From: Candidatus Avimonas merdigallinarum
GTDB lineage: Bacteria; Bacillota; Clostridia; Oscillospirales; Acutalibacteraceae
Direction of reading: 5' to 3'
DNA: 64,000 bases
Assembly (NCBI GenBank): GCA_904377855.1
Contig: CAJFGS010000004.1
Location: 36,382-100,381 of the forward strand
In this document: positions 7,336-15,515 of the stretch, piece by piece
Numbering within the stretch: position 1 is the first letter of the stretch
Layout of the letters: each line of letters starts with the position of its first letter
Made by a program: the position numbers and the translations under genes
The notes under the pieces: generated by a model
Database searches by the model: none
The model's input: only the letters and a program-made list of their open reading frames with translations
What the model was told of the DNA's origin: nothing

Positions 7336-8574
7336 CTGTATCGGCTGCTTCTGCCGCAGGAAAAGCAGCCCTATCAGCATCACGGCGGGGAAGAGGGCGG
7401 CGACCGCCAGGCCGACTTTCAGCCCGCACTGTTCCAGGCTCAGCCCGCTTTCGGACGCCCAGCGGACGACGGCGCCGGCTTTCTGCGCCGCATCCGAAAC
7501 CAGCCCGGAGAGCCAGGGGCCGATGGAAGCGCCCAAATCGCCGGTGAGCGCCATCATGCCGAACATCGCGGTGCCTCCGCCGGGGTATCGCTCCGAAGCC
7601 AGGCTGAGCGTGCCCGGCCACATCAGGCTGACCGACAGGCCGCAGAGGGCGCAGCCGAGCAGGGAGAGGAACGGGTTTTCCGCCAGGACGGTCAGGGCAT
7701 AGCAGGCGACGCAGAGGGCGGCGCTCGCCATCAGGGTAGGCTTGAGCTTGAGCCTCTGCCCGAAGAAGCCGTACAGCGTGCGCCCGGCCCCCATAAGCAC
7801 TGCAAACAGGCAGGGGCCGAGCAGGTCGCCCACCATTTTCGGTACCTGCAGGCCCTTTTCCGCAAACAGGGAGGACCACTGGGACATCGACAATTCCGCG
7901 GCGCCGGCGCAGAGCATCAGCAGCATGGCCACCAGAAAGACGCGGGAGGAAAACAGCTTGCGCAGCGGCGTTTTTTCTTCCTCCGGCAGCGGGGGCATCA
8001 GCGGCATGCGGAGCACCTGCGTCAGGTTAAACAGCGGCAGGATGGCCCAGAGCAGCGGGAAAAGCCACCACAGCCCGTTCCCGGCAAAATGCAGGCCCAG
8101 CGTGGTCAGCAGGATAACCGCCACCTGCCCCCAGCAATAAAACGAATGCAGCAGGCTCATGGCGGAGGCTTTGGCGTCCCCGGGCAGGGAATCCACAATC
8201 GGGCTTATCAGCACCTCGATCAGCCCGCCGCCGACCGCGTACAGCATCACCGCGATCACCAGCCCTATGTACGGGGAGGGGAGCGCCATGGGGAGCAGCC
8301 CCAGGCAGAGCAGGCCCGCGGCGCTGAAAAGGTGGGCGATGACCAGCGCTTTGCGGTAGCCGATGCGGTCGACAAAGCGGATGGCCAGCCAGTCCACAAA
8401 AAGCTGCGTGCCGAAGTTTATCAGGATCAGACGGCCGATTTCCTCCAGCGAGACGGCGAAACGGTCCTGGAACACCACAAAAAGCAGCGGGGCCAGGTTG
8501 TTAATCACCGCCTGCACCCCGTATCCGCAGTAGCAGGCGAGCAGGGTCCGCCGGAACGGGTTGCGCTGCTTCAT
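7312..8574 (-). CDS. Major facilitator superfamily transporter
   Basis: A 420-residue membrane protein with about twelve hydrophobic helices in the usual 6+6 arrangement and a basic loop 2-3 (RFVDRIGYRKAL) typical of MFS transporters. Substrate and direction cannot be read from sequence; sugar or glycoside transport would fit the nearby sugar genes, drug export is equally possible. The ATG at 8574 has a GGGAGGG ribosome site. An in-frame extension of about 30 residues upstream also has an AGAAAGGA site, so the N-terminus could be longer. It stands alone, driven by the promoter at 8888-8916 through a leader with an internal terminator at 8756-8787. Confidence 0.85.
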   Translation of the reverse strand: MKQRNPFRRTLLACYCGYGVQAVINNLAPLLFVVFQDRFAVSLEEIGRLILINFGTQLFVDWLAIRFVDRIGYRKALVIAHLFSAAGLLCLGLLPMALPSPYIGLVIAVMLYAVGGGLIEVLISPIVDSLPGDAKASAMSLLHSFYCWGQVAVILLTTLGLHFAGNGLWWLFPLLWAILPLFNLTQVLRMPLMPPLPEEEKTPLRKLFSSRVFLVAMLLMLCAGAAELSMSQWSSLFAEKGLQVPKMVGDLLGPCLFAVLMGAGRTLYGFFGQRLKLKPTLMASAALCVACYALTVLAENPFLSLLGCALCGLSVSLMWPGTLSLASERYPGGGTAMFGMMALTGDLGASIGPWLSGLVSDAAQKAGAVVRWASESGLSLEQCGLKVGLAVAALFPAVMLIGLLFLRQKQPIQKKEEGRE

Positions 8575-8755
8575 GGCCGTCCCTCCCTTTGACGGCGGCC
8601 GTTCTTCCCGGACAGGCGGGGGGAACGCGCCGCGCGTGGTTCCTGCTTTTTCAGGATATGCCATGGTTATGACCATTCCTTTCTGAATATGCGTTTTTGT
8701 ACGGCCCTGAGCGGCAGGCACGGGCCGGAACAGCCGCCTTGCTTCCTGCCGAATC

Positions 8756-8787
8756 AAAAAGCGCTGCCCGGCCGAGATGCCGGACAG
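8756..8787 (-). terminator. Attenuator-like terminator in the MFS leader
   Basis: On the minus strand CTGTCCGGC / GCCGGGCAG (9 bp, one G-T pair, 6-base loop) is followed by CGCTTTTTG. It lies between the leader promoter and the MFS start, about 180 bp before the gene. Confidence 0.7.
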
Positions 8788-8881
8788 TCCCTCTTTCTAT
8801 TTTTGAGCGCCGTCCCACAAAGCGGATTCCGTCTGCCGCATGCGCTGGCAGTCCGGGCAGCCGGGGGCGGTGCACCGCATA
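8756..8881 (-). ncRNA. Putative ~125-nt leader or small RNA upstream of the MFS gene
   Basis: Bounded by a near-consensus promoter and an intrinsic terminator. The RNA would open with a perfect GCGGUGCACCGC palindrome, then CUGCC / GGCAG, then the terminator hairpin. A 27-codon leaderless ORF (MRCTAPGCPDCQRM...) starts within a few bases of the predicted 5' end; I cannot tell whether it is translated. I recognise no known riboswitch class. Confidence 0.4.
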
Positions 8882-8887
8882 AGCGCC

Positions 8888-8916
8888 ATTGTATCGGTGA
8901 AAGGGCGGCATGTCAA
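8888..8916 (-). promoter_or_regulatory. Strong sigma-A promoter for the MFS leader
   Basis: Minus strand TTGACA (8911-8916), 17-base spacer, TACAAT (8888-8893). Predicted transcription start is near 8881. Confidence 0.8.
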
Positions 8917-8959
8917 TAGGGCAAAAGGAAGAAGGGGCGGGGCAAGCTGAAATTTTTTG

Positions 8960-8988
8960 TTGACAAACCGGACGGATACGGGTACTAT
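8960..8988 (+). promoter_or_regulatory. Consensus promoter with no obvious gene of its own
   Basis: TTGACA (8960-8965), exactly 17 bases, TACTAT (8983-8988). Palindromic sites TATGGAACCATA (8986-8997) and CACGTGCACGTG (9009-9020) overlap and follow the -10, as expected for repressor operators. It reads rightwards, antisense to the araC remnant and toward the oxidoreductase at 9664, about 670 bp away. Confidence 0.7.
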
Positions 8989-9020
8989 GGAACCATACCA
9001 GGAGCGTGCACGTGCACGTG

Positions 9021-9556
9021 ACTGCGAAACTTGGAGGGGCAGGGGATTCCCGCAGCAGGTCGATGAGCATCCATTCCAGGTACAGGCGGATGAGCTGCTC
9101 GCTGCCAACGGCCGGGGAGGGGCTGCGTACCAGCTCCCGCCCGATATAGCTGCCAAGCGGGGTGGAAAAGGCCTTTTTCGCTTCCCGGACGATGGCGGTC
9201 AGAGCGGCCGCATGCCGCTCGTTCAAATGGACGGCCCGGTTTTTCAGCGGCTCCAGCGGGGCGTCCCCCGGCCCGCCGAGGGAAAAGGTCATCACGATAA
9301 GGTTTACCGGTTCCCGTTCGTTCCCGCGGCAGGTGTGGAAGAAACCGGGCGGGTGGAAAACGGCGTCCCCCCGCCGAAGGAGAACGAAGCCGCTTTCGGT
9401 ATTGACGGTGAGCTCCCCCGCGTCCACGTAGATCATTTCCCAGAAATCGTGCCGTTCCCCCGGGAAATGGTAGTTTACCCCAAACTCAAAATAATACAGG
9501 GTGAAGATGCCGTCCACACGGATATCGTCCCGGAGGACGGTCATGGCATGGTCCAT
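9021..9556 (-). pseudogene. AraC-family regulator lacking its DNA-binding domain
   Basis: From the ATG at 9556 (AAAGGA upstream) about 178 residues match the N-terminal cupin sensor domain of AraC-type sugar regulators: DFWEMIYVDAGELTV, RRGDAVFHPPGFFHTC, then the helix LIRLYLEWMLIDLLRESP that normally leads into the two helix-turn-helix motifs. At about 9020 the similarity stops: the frame runs on to 8651 through low-complexity sequence and over the opposing promoter, with no helix-turn-helix in any frame. I infer a deletion that removed the DNA-binding half. It is divergent from the GH109-like gene it probably once controlled. A sensor-only protein is possible but less likely. Confidence 0.65.
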
Positions 9557-9663
9557 TGTCAAGCCGATCCTTTCGTTGCTGTATGGCCGGCCGGAAGGCC
9601 GCCTTGTTGGATTGAAGCGCTGCGCCTGCCCCACGGCTGGAGCAGCGGGGAAGGGGAATATAT

Positions 9664-10908
9664 ATGCAGACAGAAAAAACCGAAATCCGGTTGGGCGTGG
9701 TCGGGCTGAGCTGGCGGGGCTCGTTCCTGCTCGGGGAGCTGCTGGGCATCCCCGGCGTGCGGCCGTACGCCATGTGCGATCTCTACGCCGATCGGGCGGA
9801 AGGTGGCGCGGACATCGCCCAGCGGGCGGGCTTCGAGCGCCCGCCCGTGTTTGCCGACTACCGGGAGATGCTGGAAAAAGTGCCTTTGGATGCGGTGCTG
9901 ATCTCCTGCGGGTGGACGGCCCATCTGCCGGTCGCCCGGGCCGCGATGAAAGCGGGGGTATACGTCGGCATGGAGGTGGGAGGCGCAACCTCGGTGCAGG
10001 AGTGTTTCGAGCTGGTCCGCCTTTCAGAGGAAACCGGCGTACCCTGCATGCTGCTGGAGAACTGCTGCTACGGCCGGGATGAGATGGCCGTGCTGAATAT
10101 GGCGAAAAAAGGGGTGTTCGGCGAAATCGTGCACTGCGGCTGCGGCTACCTGCATGACCTTCGGGACGAAATCTGCCTGGGAAGGGAAAACCGCCATTAC
10201 CGGCTGGACAATTACCTGTGCCGGAACGGGGAGAATTATCCCACCCATGGAATTGGCCCGGCCGCCAAGCTGCTGGGGATTAACCGGGGGAACCGTTTCC
10301 TGTCCCTGGTCTCCTTCGCCAGCAAAGCCCGCGGGCTTCAGGACTGGGTGAAGCACCGGTTGCCGGCGGATCATCCCTTAGCCGGCCGGACGTTCAACCA
10401 GGGGGATGTCGTGACAACGCTGCTTCGCTGCGCAAACGGGGAAACGGTCCAGTGCACGCTGAGCACCTGCTCCCCCCGCCCGTATTCCCGTGCCGGTCTG
10501 GTGCAGGGCACCCGGGCAATGTGGGCGGAGGAAGGGCGCCAGTTCCATCTGGACGGCAAAACGCCGCCCCATGAACGCGAGGCGTTCGATCCCTACCGGG
10601 ACGAATACGAGCATCCGCTGTGGGCCGAATACCGGCGGCTGGGGGTGCATGAAGCCGGCCACGACGGGATGGACTATCTTTGCCTGAGCGCTTTTGTGGA
10701 GAGCGTAAAGCGCGGGGTGCAGCCGCCGATTGACGTGTACGATACGGCCACCTGGATGGCGATTACCGCCCTGTCGGAGGAATCCATCGCGCTGGGCGGC
10801 GCGCCGGTCGCTTTCCCGGATTTCACCAGCGGGGCGTGGATCTGCCGCGAGCCTGCGCCGGAGAGCAAATATGCGCTCGACCGGGTGTGCGAAGGGCTAT
10901 TCCAATAA
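9664..10908 (+). CDS. Gfo/Idh/MocA-family protein of glycoside hydrolase family 109 type
   Basis: A 414-residue NAD-dependent enzyme. The N-terminal Rossmann fold (RLGVVGLSWRGSF) is followed by EVGGATSVQECFELV and MLLENCCYG. The segment YLCRNGENYPTHGIGP (about residue 187-202) with LGINRGNRF is the signature of GH109 alpha-N-acetylgalactosaminidases, which cleave terminal GalNAc through a transient NAD oxidation. No signal peptide is visible, so it is cytosolic and would act on imported sugars. ATG 9664 follows GGGGAAGGGGAA. It is divergent from the truncated AraC gene and ends at a strong terminator. If not GH109, it would be a sugar or inositol dehydrogenase of the same superfamily. Confidence 0.85.
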   Translation: MQTEKTEIRLGVVGLSWRGSFLLGELLGIPGVRPYAMCDLYADRAEGGADIAQRAGFERPPVFADYREMLEKVPLDAVLISCGWTAHLPVARAAMKAGVYVGMEVGGATSVQECFELVRLSEETGVPCMLLENCCYGRDEMAVLNMAKKGVFGEIVHCGCGYLHDLRDEICLGRENRHYRLDNYLCRNGENYPTHGIGPAAKLLGINRGNRFLSLVSFASKARGLQDWVKHRLPADHPLAGRTFNQGDVVTTLLRCANGETVQCTLSTCSPRPYSRAGLVQGTRAMWAEEGRQFHLDGKTPPHEREAFDPYRDEYEHPLWAEYRRLGVHEAGHDGMDYLCLSAFVESVKRGVQPPIDVYDTATWMAITALSEESIALGGAPVAFPDFTSGAWICREPAPESKYALDRVCEGLFQ

Positions 10909-10963
10909 AAGCGCCGGCCAGCCAAAGGCGGGCGGAGCGCGGGGCAGCCAGCCGGCTGCCCCT

Positions 10964-10997
10964 GGGAGGCGGCGCATAGCGCCGCCTCCCTTTTTTT
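10964..10997 (+). terminator. Terminator of the GH109-like gene
   Basis: A 12-bp perfect stem GGGAGGCGGCGC / GCGCCGCCTCCC with a 3-base loop, then seven T. Confidence 0.95.
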
Positions 10998-11195
10998 ATG
11001 CCGTTGGGTATCGCCGGGCAGGCGGGAAGGAGGATTCCGGCTGGAAAATACCGCATAGGGCAGCGTCTCTGCCTTCCCGCTTCAAACCGGGCCGGTGCCT
11101 GCCGGCGGCCCTGTGCGCCGAAGGCTGCACCTGCCGGGCGGTTTCCCAGGAACATAGGGGGCTCGAACGGCGCAAAAGCCGTCTCTGTTGCCGTA

Positions 11196-11822
11196 TCACG
11201 AACGGGGCTCGGCGGCTTTGGGCAGTTCACAGACCGCTTCGGCCACCGGTTCCCGCATCCAGATGCCGGGGGTCACCCGCAGGGTGAACCCCCCGCCATC
11301 CGGCCCGGCCCATGCCTGGAGGGGCTGGCGGGGAAGGGCGTATTTGGCCATGAGCAGCATCACCACCCCGCCGTGGGTGCAGACCACCGCGTCGGTGTCC
11401 CCGGCGCGCATCAGGGTCTCCACCAGCTGCTCGAATTCCGCGGTGACCCGTTCCTGGAAAACCTGCGCGCTTTCGCCGCCCGGGATTTCCTGCCGCCGCC
11501 CAGCAATCCATTCCTGAAAGCGTTCGTCCGCCTTGAGCTCGTGCACGCTTTTCCCCTCCCATTCCCCAAAATCGCATTCCGAAAGGCCGGGAAGGGTTTC
11601 CGCTTTACAGCCTGGATACAGCACCTCGAGCGTCTGCCGGCAGCGGAGGAGGGGGCTGGTGAAAAAACGCCGCGCCGGAGGATAGCCGCCGGCTTTTTTC
11701 ATCTCCAGCAGCCGGGACAGGCCGGCCGGCGAGAGGGGGAGATCGGTGCGCCCAATGTACATCCCGCGTTCATTGGCGTCGGTTAACCCGTGCCGTATTA
11801 GATGTATTTTGTAAGTTTTCAT
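11196..11822 (-). CDS. Histidine phosphatase family protein
   Basis: A 208-residue member of the phosphoglycerate mutase/acid phosphatase superfamily. The catalytic RHG is at residues 10-12 (HLIRHGLTDAN), followed by the second Arg and Glu (SPLLRCRQT, ECDFGEWEGKS) and the second catalytic His in VCTHGGVVM. These proteins remove phosphate from small metabolites; alpha-ribazole phosphatase (CobC) is one possibility, with a cobU gene elsewhere in the window, but it is not adjacent and specificity cannot be told. Start ATG 11822 has AGGAGG seven bases upstream, preferred over the in-frame TTG just before it. Divergent from the XRE regulator at 12023. Confidence 0.88.
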   Translation of the reverse strand: MKTYKIHLIRHGLTDANERGMYIGRTDLPLSPAGLSRLLEMKKAGGYPPARRFFTSPLLRCRQTLEVLYPGCKAETLPGLSECDFGEWEGKSVHELKADERFQEWIAGRRQEIPGGESAQVFQERVTAEFEQLVETLMRAGDTDAVVCTHGGVVMLLMAKYALPRQPLQAWAGPDGGGFTLRVTPGIWMREPVAEAVCELPKAAEPRS

Positions 11823-11855
11823 CAAAATTCCTCCTTAAAAATCACAATTTGACGA

Positions 11856-11885
11856 TTTACAAGGGGTATCATTTTGCGGTATAAT
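11856..11885 (+). promoter_or_regulatory. Promoter for the XRE regulator
   Basis: TTTACA (11856-11861), 18-base spacer, TATAAT (11880-11885), pointing at the gene at 12023. Confidence 0.6.
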
Positions 11886-12022
11886 CGTTAACAGACAGTA
11901 TATTTGGACGTTTCCTTTCGGCCTGGGGAGGGGCTTTTCACGCACGTTTGGCCTGCCTGTCCGCTGATTTCATTGGGAAAGGGAACCGCCGGCAAAATTA
12001 AGGGTTTGAGGTGGCACGCATT

Positions 12023-12715
12023 ATGAATTCCGCTTTCCCAAGGATACTCACTCTTCTGCGCAAAGAGCGCGGTATCAGCCAGAAGCAGGCTTCGGTGGAA
12101 CTGCAGGTTTCCCAGGCGCTCCTTTCCCACTATGAAAAAGGGATCCGGGAATGCGGGCTGGATTTTGTGGTGCGGGCGGCCGATTTTTACCACGTTTCCT
12201 GCGACTATCTTTTGGGACGCACGGCGGACAAGACCGGTGCGGTGATCGCGGTGGAGGAGATCCCGGAGAACGATCCGGCCGCCAAAGATAATAAGTTCCG
12301 CGGCAGCGTCCTGCCGGTGCTGAATAAAAAACTGGTGGTCAATTCGCTCAATATTATATTCGATATGCTCCAGCGCTGCAACCATAAGGCGCTGACGGCC
12401 GAGGTTTCGGCCTATTTGACATTGGCGGTGTACTCGGTGTTCCGCCAGCTGTATTCCGCCAATCCCAAGAACCCTGAGGCGCTTTATTCGGTACCCGGCT
12501 ACCTCTTCCAGCCCACCCTGACCGGGGAGTTGGGCCGTACCGCCGCCGTCATCGGGCAGCTGGCGTCCGGCCATGCGGTGGACGGGGAGGCTGGGCTGGA
12601 TCCCGCCCAGGCGCCGTTGATTTCTTCGGACACCATTGCGGCGGATTACCCGCTTTTTGCCTCTTCCCTCTTTAATCTTCTCAAAAACGCTGAGACCCGC
12701 CTGAAAGAGAAATAA
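12023..12715 (+). CDS. XRE-family helix-turn-helix regulator
   Basis: 230 residues. The N-terminal HTH_3 domain (about 4-60) reads LRKERGISQKQAS, LQVSQALLSHYEKGIR and DYLLGRT, a Cro/C1-type DNA-binding fold. The remaining 170 residues are mostly helical and not recognised (KLVVNSLNIIFDMLQR); they may be a dimerisation or ligand domain. Target genes are unknown. I chose ATG 12023 because GAGGTGG lies eight bases upstream; an in-frame GTG at 12011 would add four residues. It shares a bidirectional terminator with the convergent membrane-protein gene. Confidence 0.85.
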   Translation: MNSAFPRILTLLRKERGISQKQASVELQVSQALLSHYEKGIRECGLDFVVRAADFYHVSCDYLLGRTADKTGAVIAVEEIPENDPAAKDNKFRGSVLPVLNKKLVVNSLNIIFDMLQRCNHKALTAEVSAYLTLAVYSVFRQLYSANPKNPEALYSVPGYLFQPTLTGELGRTAAVIGQLASGHAVDGEAGLDPAQAPLISSDTIAADYPLFASSLFNLLKNAETRLKEK

Positions 12716-12742
12716 CGACCGCTGTTGGAAGCCAAGGCGGTA

Positions 12743-12778
12743 AAAAGCCCGTCCCGCATATCTGTGGGACGGGCTTTT
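12743..12778. terminator. Bidirectional terminator
   Basis: AAAAGCCCGTCCC / GGGACGGGCTTTT, 13-bp perfect stem with a 10-base loop, between two convergent genes; A and T runs on both sides allow action in either direction. Confidence 0.9.
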
Positions 12779-12785
12779 GCAATCG

Positions 12786-13610
12786 TCAGGCTTCCTGCGG
12801 GGCTTCCGGATCGGCCGCGGCCGCTTTCCGCTTGGAAGGCGCCGCGGAGCCGAATCGGGAACGCAGGAGGGGCAGGAAGGAAAAGAACAGTATGGTAGCC
12901 CCCAGCCCGCACAGAAGGATCCGGGTCAGGATATTGTCAAAGGCAATCGGGATGACGATGGTATGTCCGAACAATACGGGGAAATAGGTGGTTTCGGTCA
13001 GGATCTCCGCACCCTCCGGCGTGGAAAATTCCAGGGCGAAAATGCAGAGCATCAAGCATCCGACCAGGCACAGGCCCGAAAAGACGCGCAGCAGGATCCG
13101 GTCAAACCCCCGGTTGTTCCGCGTGTTCAGCGCCAGCACCGGCTGCAGGAAAAGCAGCAGGGGGAAAGCGATGTCTGCAAACATGAACCAGTTGTTGAGC
13201 GTGAGCATCGCCTGGGCGGAGGCGCTGTCGTCCAGCGAGCGCAGGGAGTTGGTCCAGATACAGACACCGATTGCAAAGAGGGCAGGCACGGCAATCAGCA
13301 CAATGAAGATGACGCGCAGGATGACCCGGAAGGCCCGGCTTTCCTGCGGGCCGAACCGGACGAGGAGGGCGAGAATAACCGCTACGGCCGCCTCCGCCAG
13401 GAGGATGGTGGGTTTAATGGACGGGAGCATGTACATCAGCCCCGCCAGCACAAGCTGGACGAAAGAGAGGCCGATCAGGATATTGCGGATTTTTTCTTCC
13501 GTCATGGTCCGCAACGAGGAACCTGCCGCCTTGCCTTCTTTCTGGGACGTAGCAGCCGGCAGGCTTTCTTTTTTTGCCGGGGCGGCTTTGGTATGTTTTT
13601 TGTCCGACAT
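12786..13610 (-). CDS. Unrecognised multi-pass membrane protein
   Basis: 274 residues from ATG 13610. The first 45 residues are Lys/Ala-rich and probably cytosolic (MSDKKHTKAAPAKKESL). About six transmembrane segments follow: ILIGLSFVQLVLAGLMYML, a segment at about 68-87, VIFIVLIAVPALFAIG, FADIAFPLLLFLQPVL, FSGLCLVGCLMLCIFAL and LLCGLGATILFFSFL. The tail is again Lys/Ala-rich. I recognise no family. The start is not certain because the ribosome site is weak. It has its own good promoter at 13700 and converges on the XRE regulator gene. Confidence 0.6.
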   Translation of the reverse strand: MSDKKHTKAAPAKKESLPAATSQKEGKAAGSSLRTMTEEKIRNILIGLSFVQLVLAGLMYMLPSIKPTILLAEAAVAVILALLVRFGPQESRAFRVILRVIFIVLIAVPALFAIGVCIWTNSLRSLDDSASAQAMLTLNNWFMFADIAFPLLLFLQPVLALNTRNNRGFDRILLRVFSGLCLVGCLMLCIFALEFSTPEGAEILTETTYFPVLFGHTIVIPIAFDNILTRILLCGLGATILFFSFLPLLRSRFGSAAPSKRKAAAADPEAPQEA

Positions 13611-13679
13611 GGTGATCCGTGCCTTTCCGGGCCCGCCGAACACGCGGCCGTTTCCTTCCGCCATCCGGCATAGCGCCAA

Positions 13680-14003
13680 AATTTAGAGTGATATAACCCA
13701 TTATACTGTCCCATCTATAAAAAAGCAAGGAGAAGCGGAAGATTTCCACGGTTTTCCCGGAGGGAAAATCCCGCTTCCGGCGCCGACCGTGAGGATGCCT
13801 GCCCGAAAAGGGCTTCCGGGCTGCCTGCCGCGGGCTCAAATGCGGGGAATGCCCGGCGCTGCACGGCCTCCGGAGAAAAGGCCCCCTCCCACGGCATCCC
13901 TTTCCGCCGGATTCCCGCCGCTCTTTTCCCTCGCAGCGGCCCCGGGCACACGGGGCGGCCGGGACGCTGCCAAGAAGCCGGACAGGGAGAAGGCCCCCGC
14001 GTA
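13680..14003. other. Intergenic region without a gene
   Basis: Contains the promoter at 13700-13728 and a short TTTTCCC / GGGAAAA hairpin near 13753-13770. Nothing else recognisable; the GC-rich open frames here are not gene-like. Confidence 0.6.
13700..13728 (-). promoter_or_regulatory. Promoter for the membrane protein at 12786
   Basis: Minus strand TTGCTT (13723-13728), 17 bases, TATAAT (13700-13705). Confidence 0.7.
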
Positions 14004-14912
14004 CTAGGGCTTGTTCCCCCCGCGGAAGCCTTCTCCCAGGATTTCATCGGTGGAGGTCACCACCAGGAAAGCGTCGGGATCGTGATCCCATACCAGCGTG
14101 CGCAGCTCGTATACCTCCGGCGGGCGGACCGCGCAGAGGAGGACCTGGCGGGCGTCGCCGGTATAGGCGCCGGTGGCGTTCAGCATGGTAACCCCCCGCT
14201 GCAGCCGCTGGAGGATATCGTCCGCTATCTCCCGTTCCTTCCGGGTCATGATCAGCAGCATTTTCCCTTTGTTTTTTCCGTAAATCAGGACGTCCATGAG
14301 GCTGGAGGAGACAAAGATCAGGATCATCGCGTACAGGGCGCTTTCCAGGTTCTTATACACCGCGGCGGAGGCGGCCACCACCACGGCGTCCACCAGCAGG
14401 ATCAGGCGGCCGATCGGGATATGGGGGAACCTGCGTTCCAGCAGGCCGGCGACCACTTCGCTGCCGCCGGTCGTGGCCCCCCGCATATAGATGAGGCCGA
14501 GGCCGGCGCCGGCAAGCACCCCGCCGAACACCGCCACCAGCATGGTATCCCCGTGGAACGGGGGGAGGAAAAGGGCGCTGACGTCGATGATAACCGATAC
14601 CACCACCGTGGCGACGGATGTTTTCAGGGTGTAGGCATGGCCGATAAACCGCCAGGCGGCGGCCAGCAGGGGGAGGTTGATAAGCAGGATCGTGGTGCCG
14701 ATCGGCGCCCCCGTCAGGTAGTTTACCAGGGTGGCCACGCCGGTGACGCCGCCCGGCGCGATGTGGTTGGGCGCGGTAAACACATTGACCGACAGGGAGT
14801 AGCCAAGGCTCCCGAGCAGGATGAACAGCGCGTCCGTCAGATAACGCCGGACGTTTCGCTGCCGGCTTTGCACAGGGGCGGCGGACAGGGGCTTCGCGGA
14901 TTTGTTGCGCAC
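14004..14912 (-). CDS. YitT family membrane protein
   Basis: 302 residues. About five to six helices fill the first 200 residues (NVFTAPNHIAPGGVTGVATL, ATTGGSEVVAGLLERRFP). The C-terminal cytosolic DUF2179 domain (about 220-300) shows MLLIMTRKEREIADDIL, GVTMLNATGAYTGD and FLVVTSTDEILGEGF. This is the standard YitT architecture; the transported substrate is unknown in the family. GTG 14912 follows GGAGGTGCC at correct spacing; the upstream reading has no ribosome site. It lies downstream of mrnC, separated by a terminator. Confidence 0.92.
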   Translation of the reverse strand: MRNKSAKPLSAAPVQSRQRNVRRYLTDALFILLGSLGYSLSVNVFTAPNHIAPGGVTGVATLVNYLTGAPIGTTILLINLPLLAAAWRFIGHAYTLKTSVATVVVSVIIDVSALFLPPFHGDTMLVAVFGGVLAGAGLGLIYMRGATTGGSEVVAGLLERRFPHIPIGRLILLVDAVVVAASAAVYKNLESALYAMILIFVSSSLMDVLIYGKNKGKMLLIMTRKEREIADDILQRLQRGVTMLNATGAYTGDARQVLLCAVRPPEVYELRTLVWDHDPDAFLVVTSTDEILGEGFRGGNKP

Positions 14913-14988
14913 GGCGGCACCTCCTTCCAGGCGGGGGAAATCCCGGCGGGGAGCCCGGCCCTTGGCGGGCGGACAGGAAGCTGCGGGC

Positions 14989-15029
14989 AAAGAAAAAGAG
15001 ACCAATTCCCACGGGGTGGAATTAGTCTC
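14989..15029 (-). terminator. Terminator after mrnC
   Basis: Minus strand GAGACTAATTCC / GGAATTGGTCTC with an 8-base loop followed by TTTTTC. It separates the ribosome-assembly genes from yitT. Confidence 0.9.
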
Positions 15030-15055
15030 TCCCAATTTGACGAAAAAAACCGCCG

Positions 15056-15487
15056 TTATCCCTTTTTCTCGTTTTTCTCCGGCCCGGACAGGGCGCCGCC
15101 CTCCCCCTGCTGACCGTTGTAGGCCACGGCGAAAAGCTCCCGGCAGCGGGCGATGTTCCCGGAAAGGTACAGATAGCCGAACAGCGCCTCCAGCCCGGTT
15201 GCGCGGTGGTAATCCCCGCCCGCGCGGGCGGTATGGGCGTTGCGCCCCCGCTTGAAGACCGCGGTTTCCTCTTCGGTCAGCAGGGGAAGGAGGAGTTCCA
15301 TCGCGGCGGACTGCGCTTCCGCCCGCACGAGGGAAACCGACAGCTTGTGCAGCGCGCCGTTGGGACGGTTGGCCTGGCAGGCCAGGGCCTCCCGCACCAT
15401 GAGTTCATATACGCCGTCCCCGACGAACGCGAGCGTCAGCGGGGAGAGGGTGCGGAGATCCACTTCCTGAGGGACCAGCCGATCCAT
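15056..15487 (-). CDS. mrnC: Mini-ribonuclease III
   Basis: 143 residues, an RNase III catalytic domain without the dsRNA-binding domain, as in Firmicutes mini-III, which matures 23S rRNA ends. The metal-binding signature appears as FVGDGVYELMVREAL (about 21-35) and GLEALFGYLYLSGN (about 98-111). A strong AAAAGGAGG precedes ATG 15487. It lies 28 bp after obg, as the end of a ribosome biogenesis group. The Lys/Glu/Gly tail is unstructured. Confidence 0.92.
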   Translation of the reverse strand: MDRLVPQEVDLRTLSPLTLAFVGDGVYELMVREALACQANRPNGALHKLSVSLVRAEAQSAAMELLLPLLTEEETAVFKRGRNAHTARAGGDYHRATGLEALFGYLYLSGNIARCRELFAVAYNGQQGEGGALSGPEKNEKKG

Positions 15488-15515
15488 GGCGTTTGCCTCC
15501 TTTTAATTCCAAATC

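Noticed and set aside
6082..8592. 836-codon plus-strand frame across the RnfE/A-like gene and the MFS gene
   Set aside because: Open only because of high GC; it runs antisense to the MFS gene and has Gly/Arg/Gln-rich composition without any motif.
8756..8881. Possible 6S RNA or known riboswitch
   Set aside because: The ends do not pair into the long closed hairpin of 6S RNA, and no known aptamer motif is visible; kept only as an unknown leader.
9006..9020. CRISPR or microsatellite origin for the GTGCAC repeats
   Set aside because: Only two and a half copies, better read as palindromic operators; no CRISPR-like repeat-spacer pattern occurs anywhere in the window.
8957..9709. 250-codon plus-strand frame directly behind the orphan promoter
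   Set aside because: Antisense to the clear AraC sensor domain and without a ribosome site or family match.
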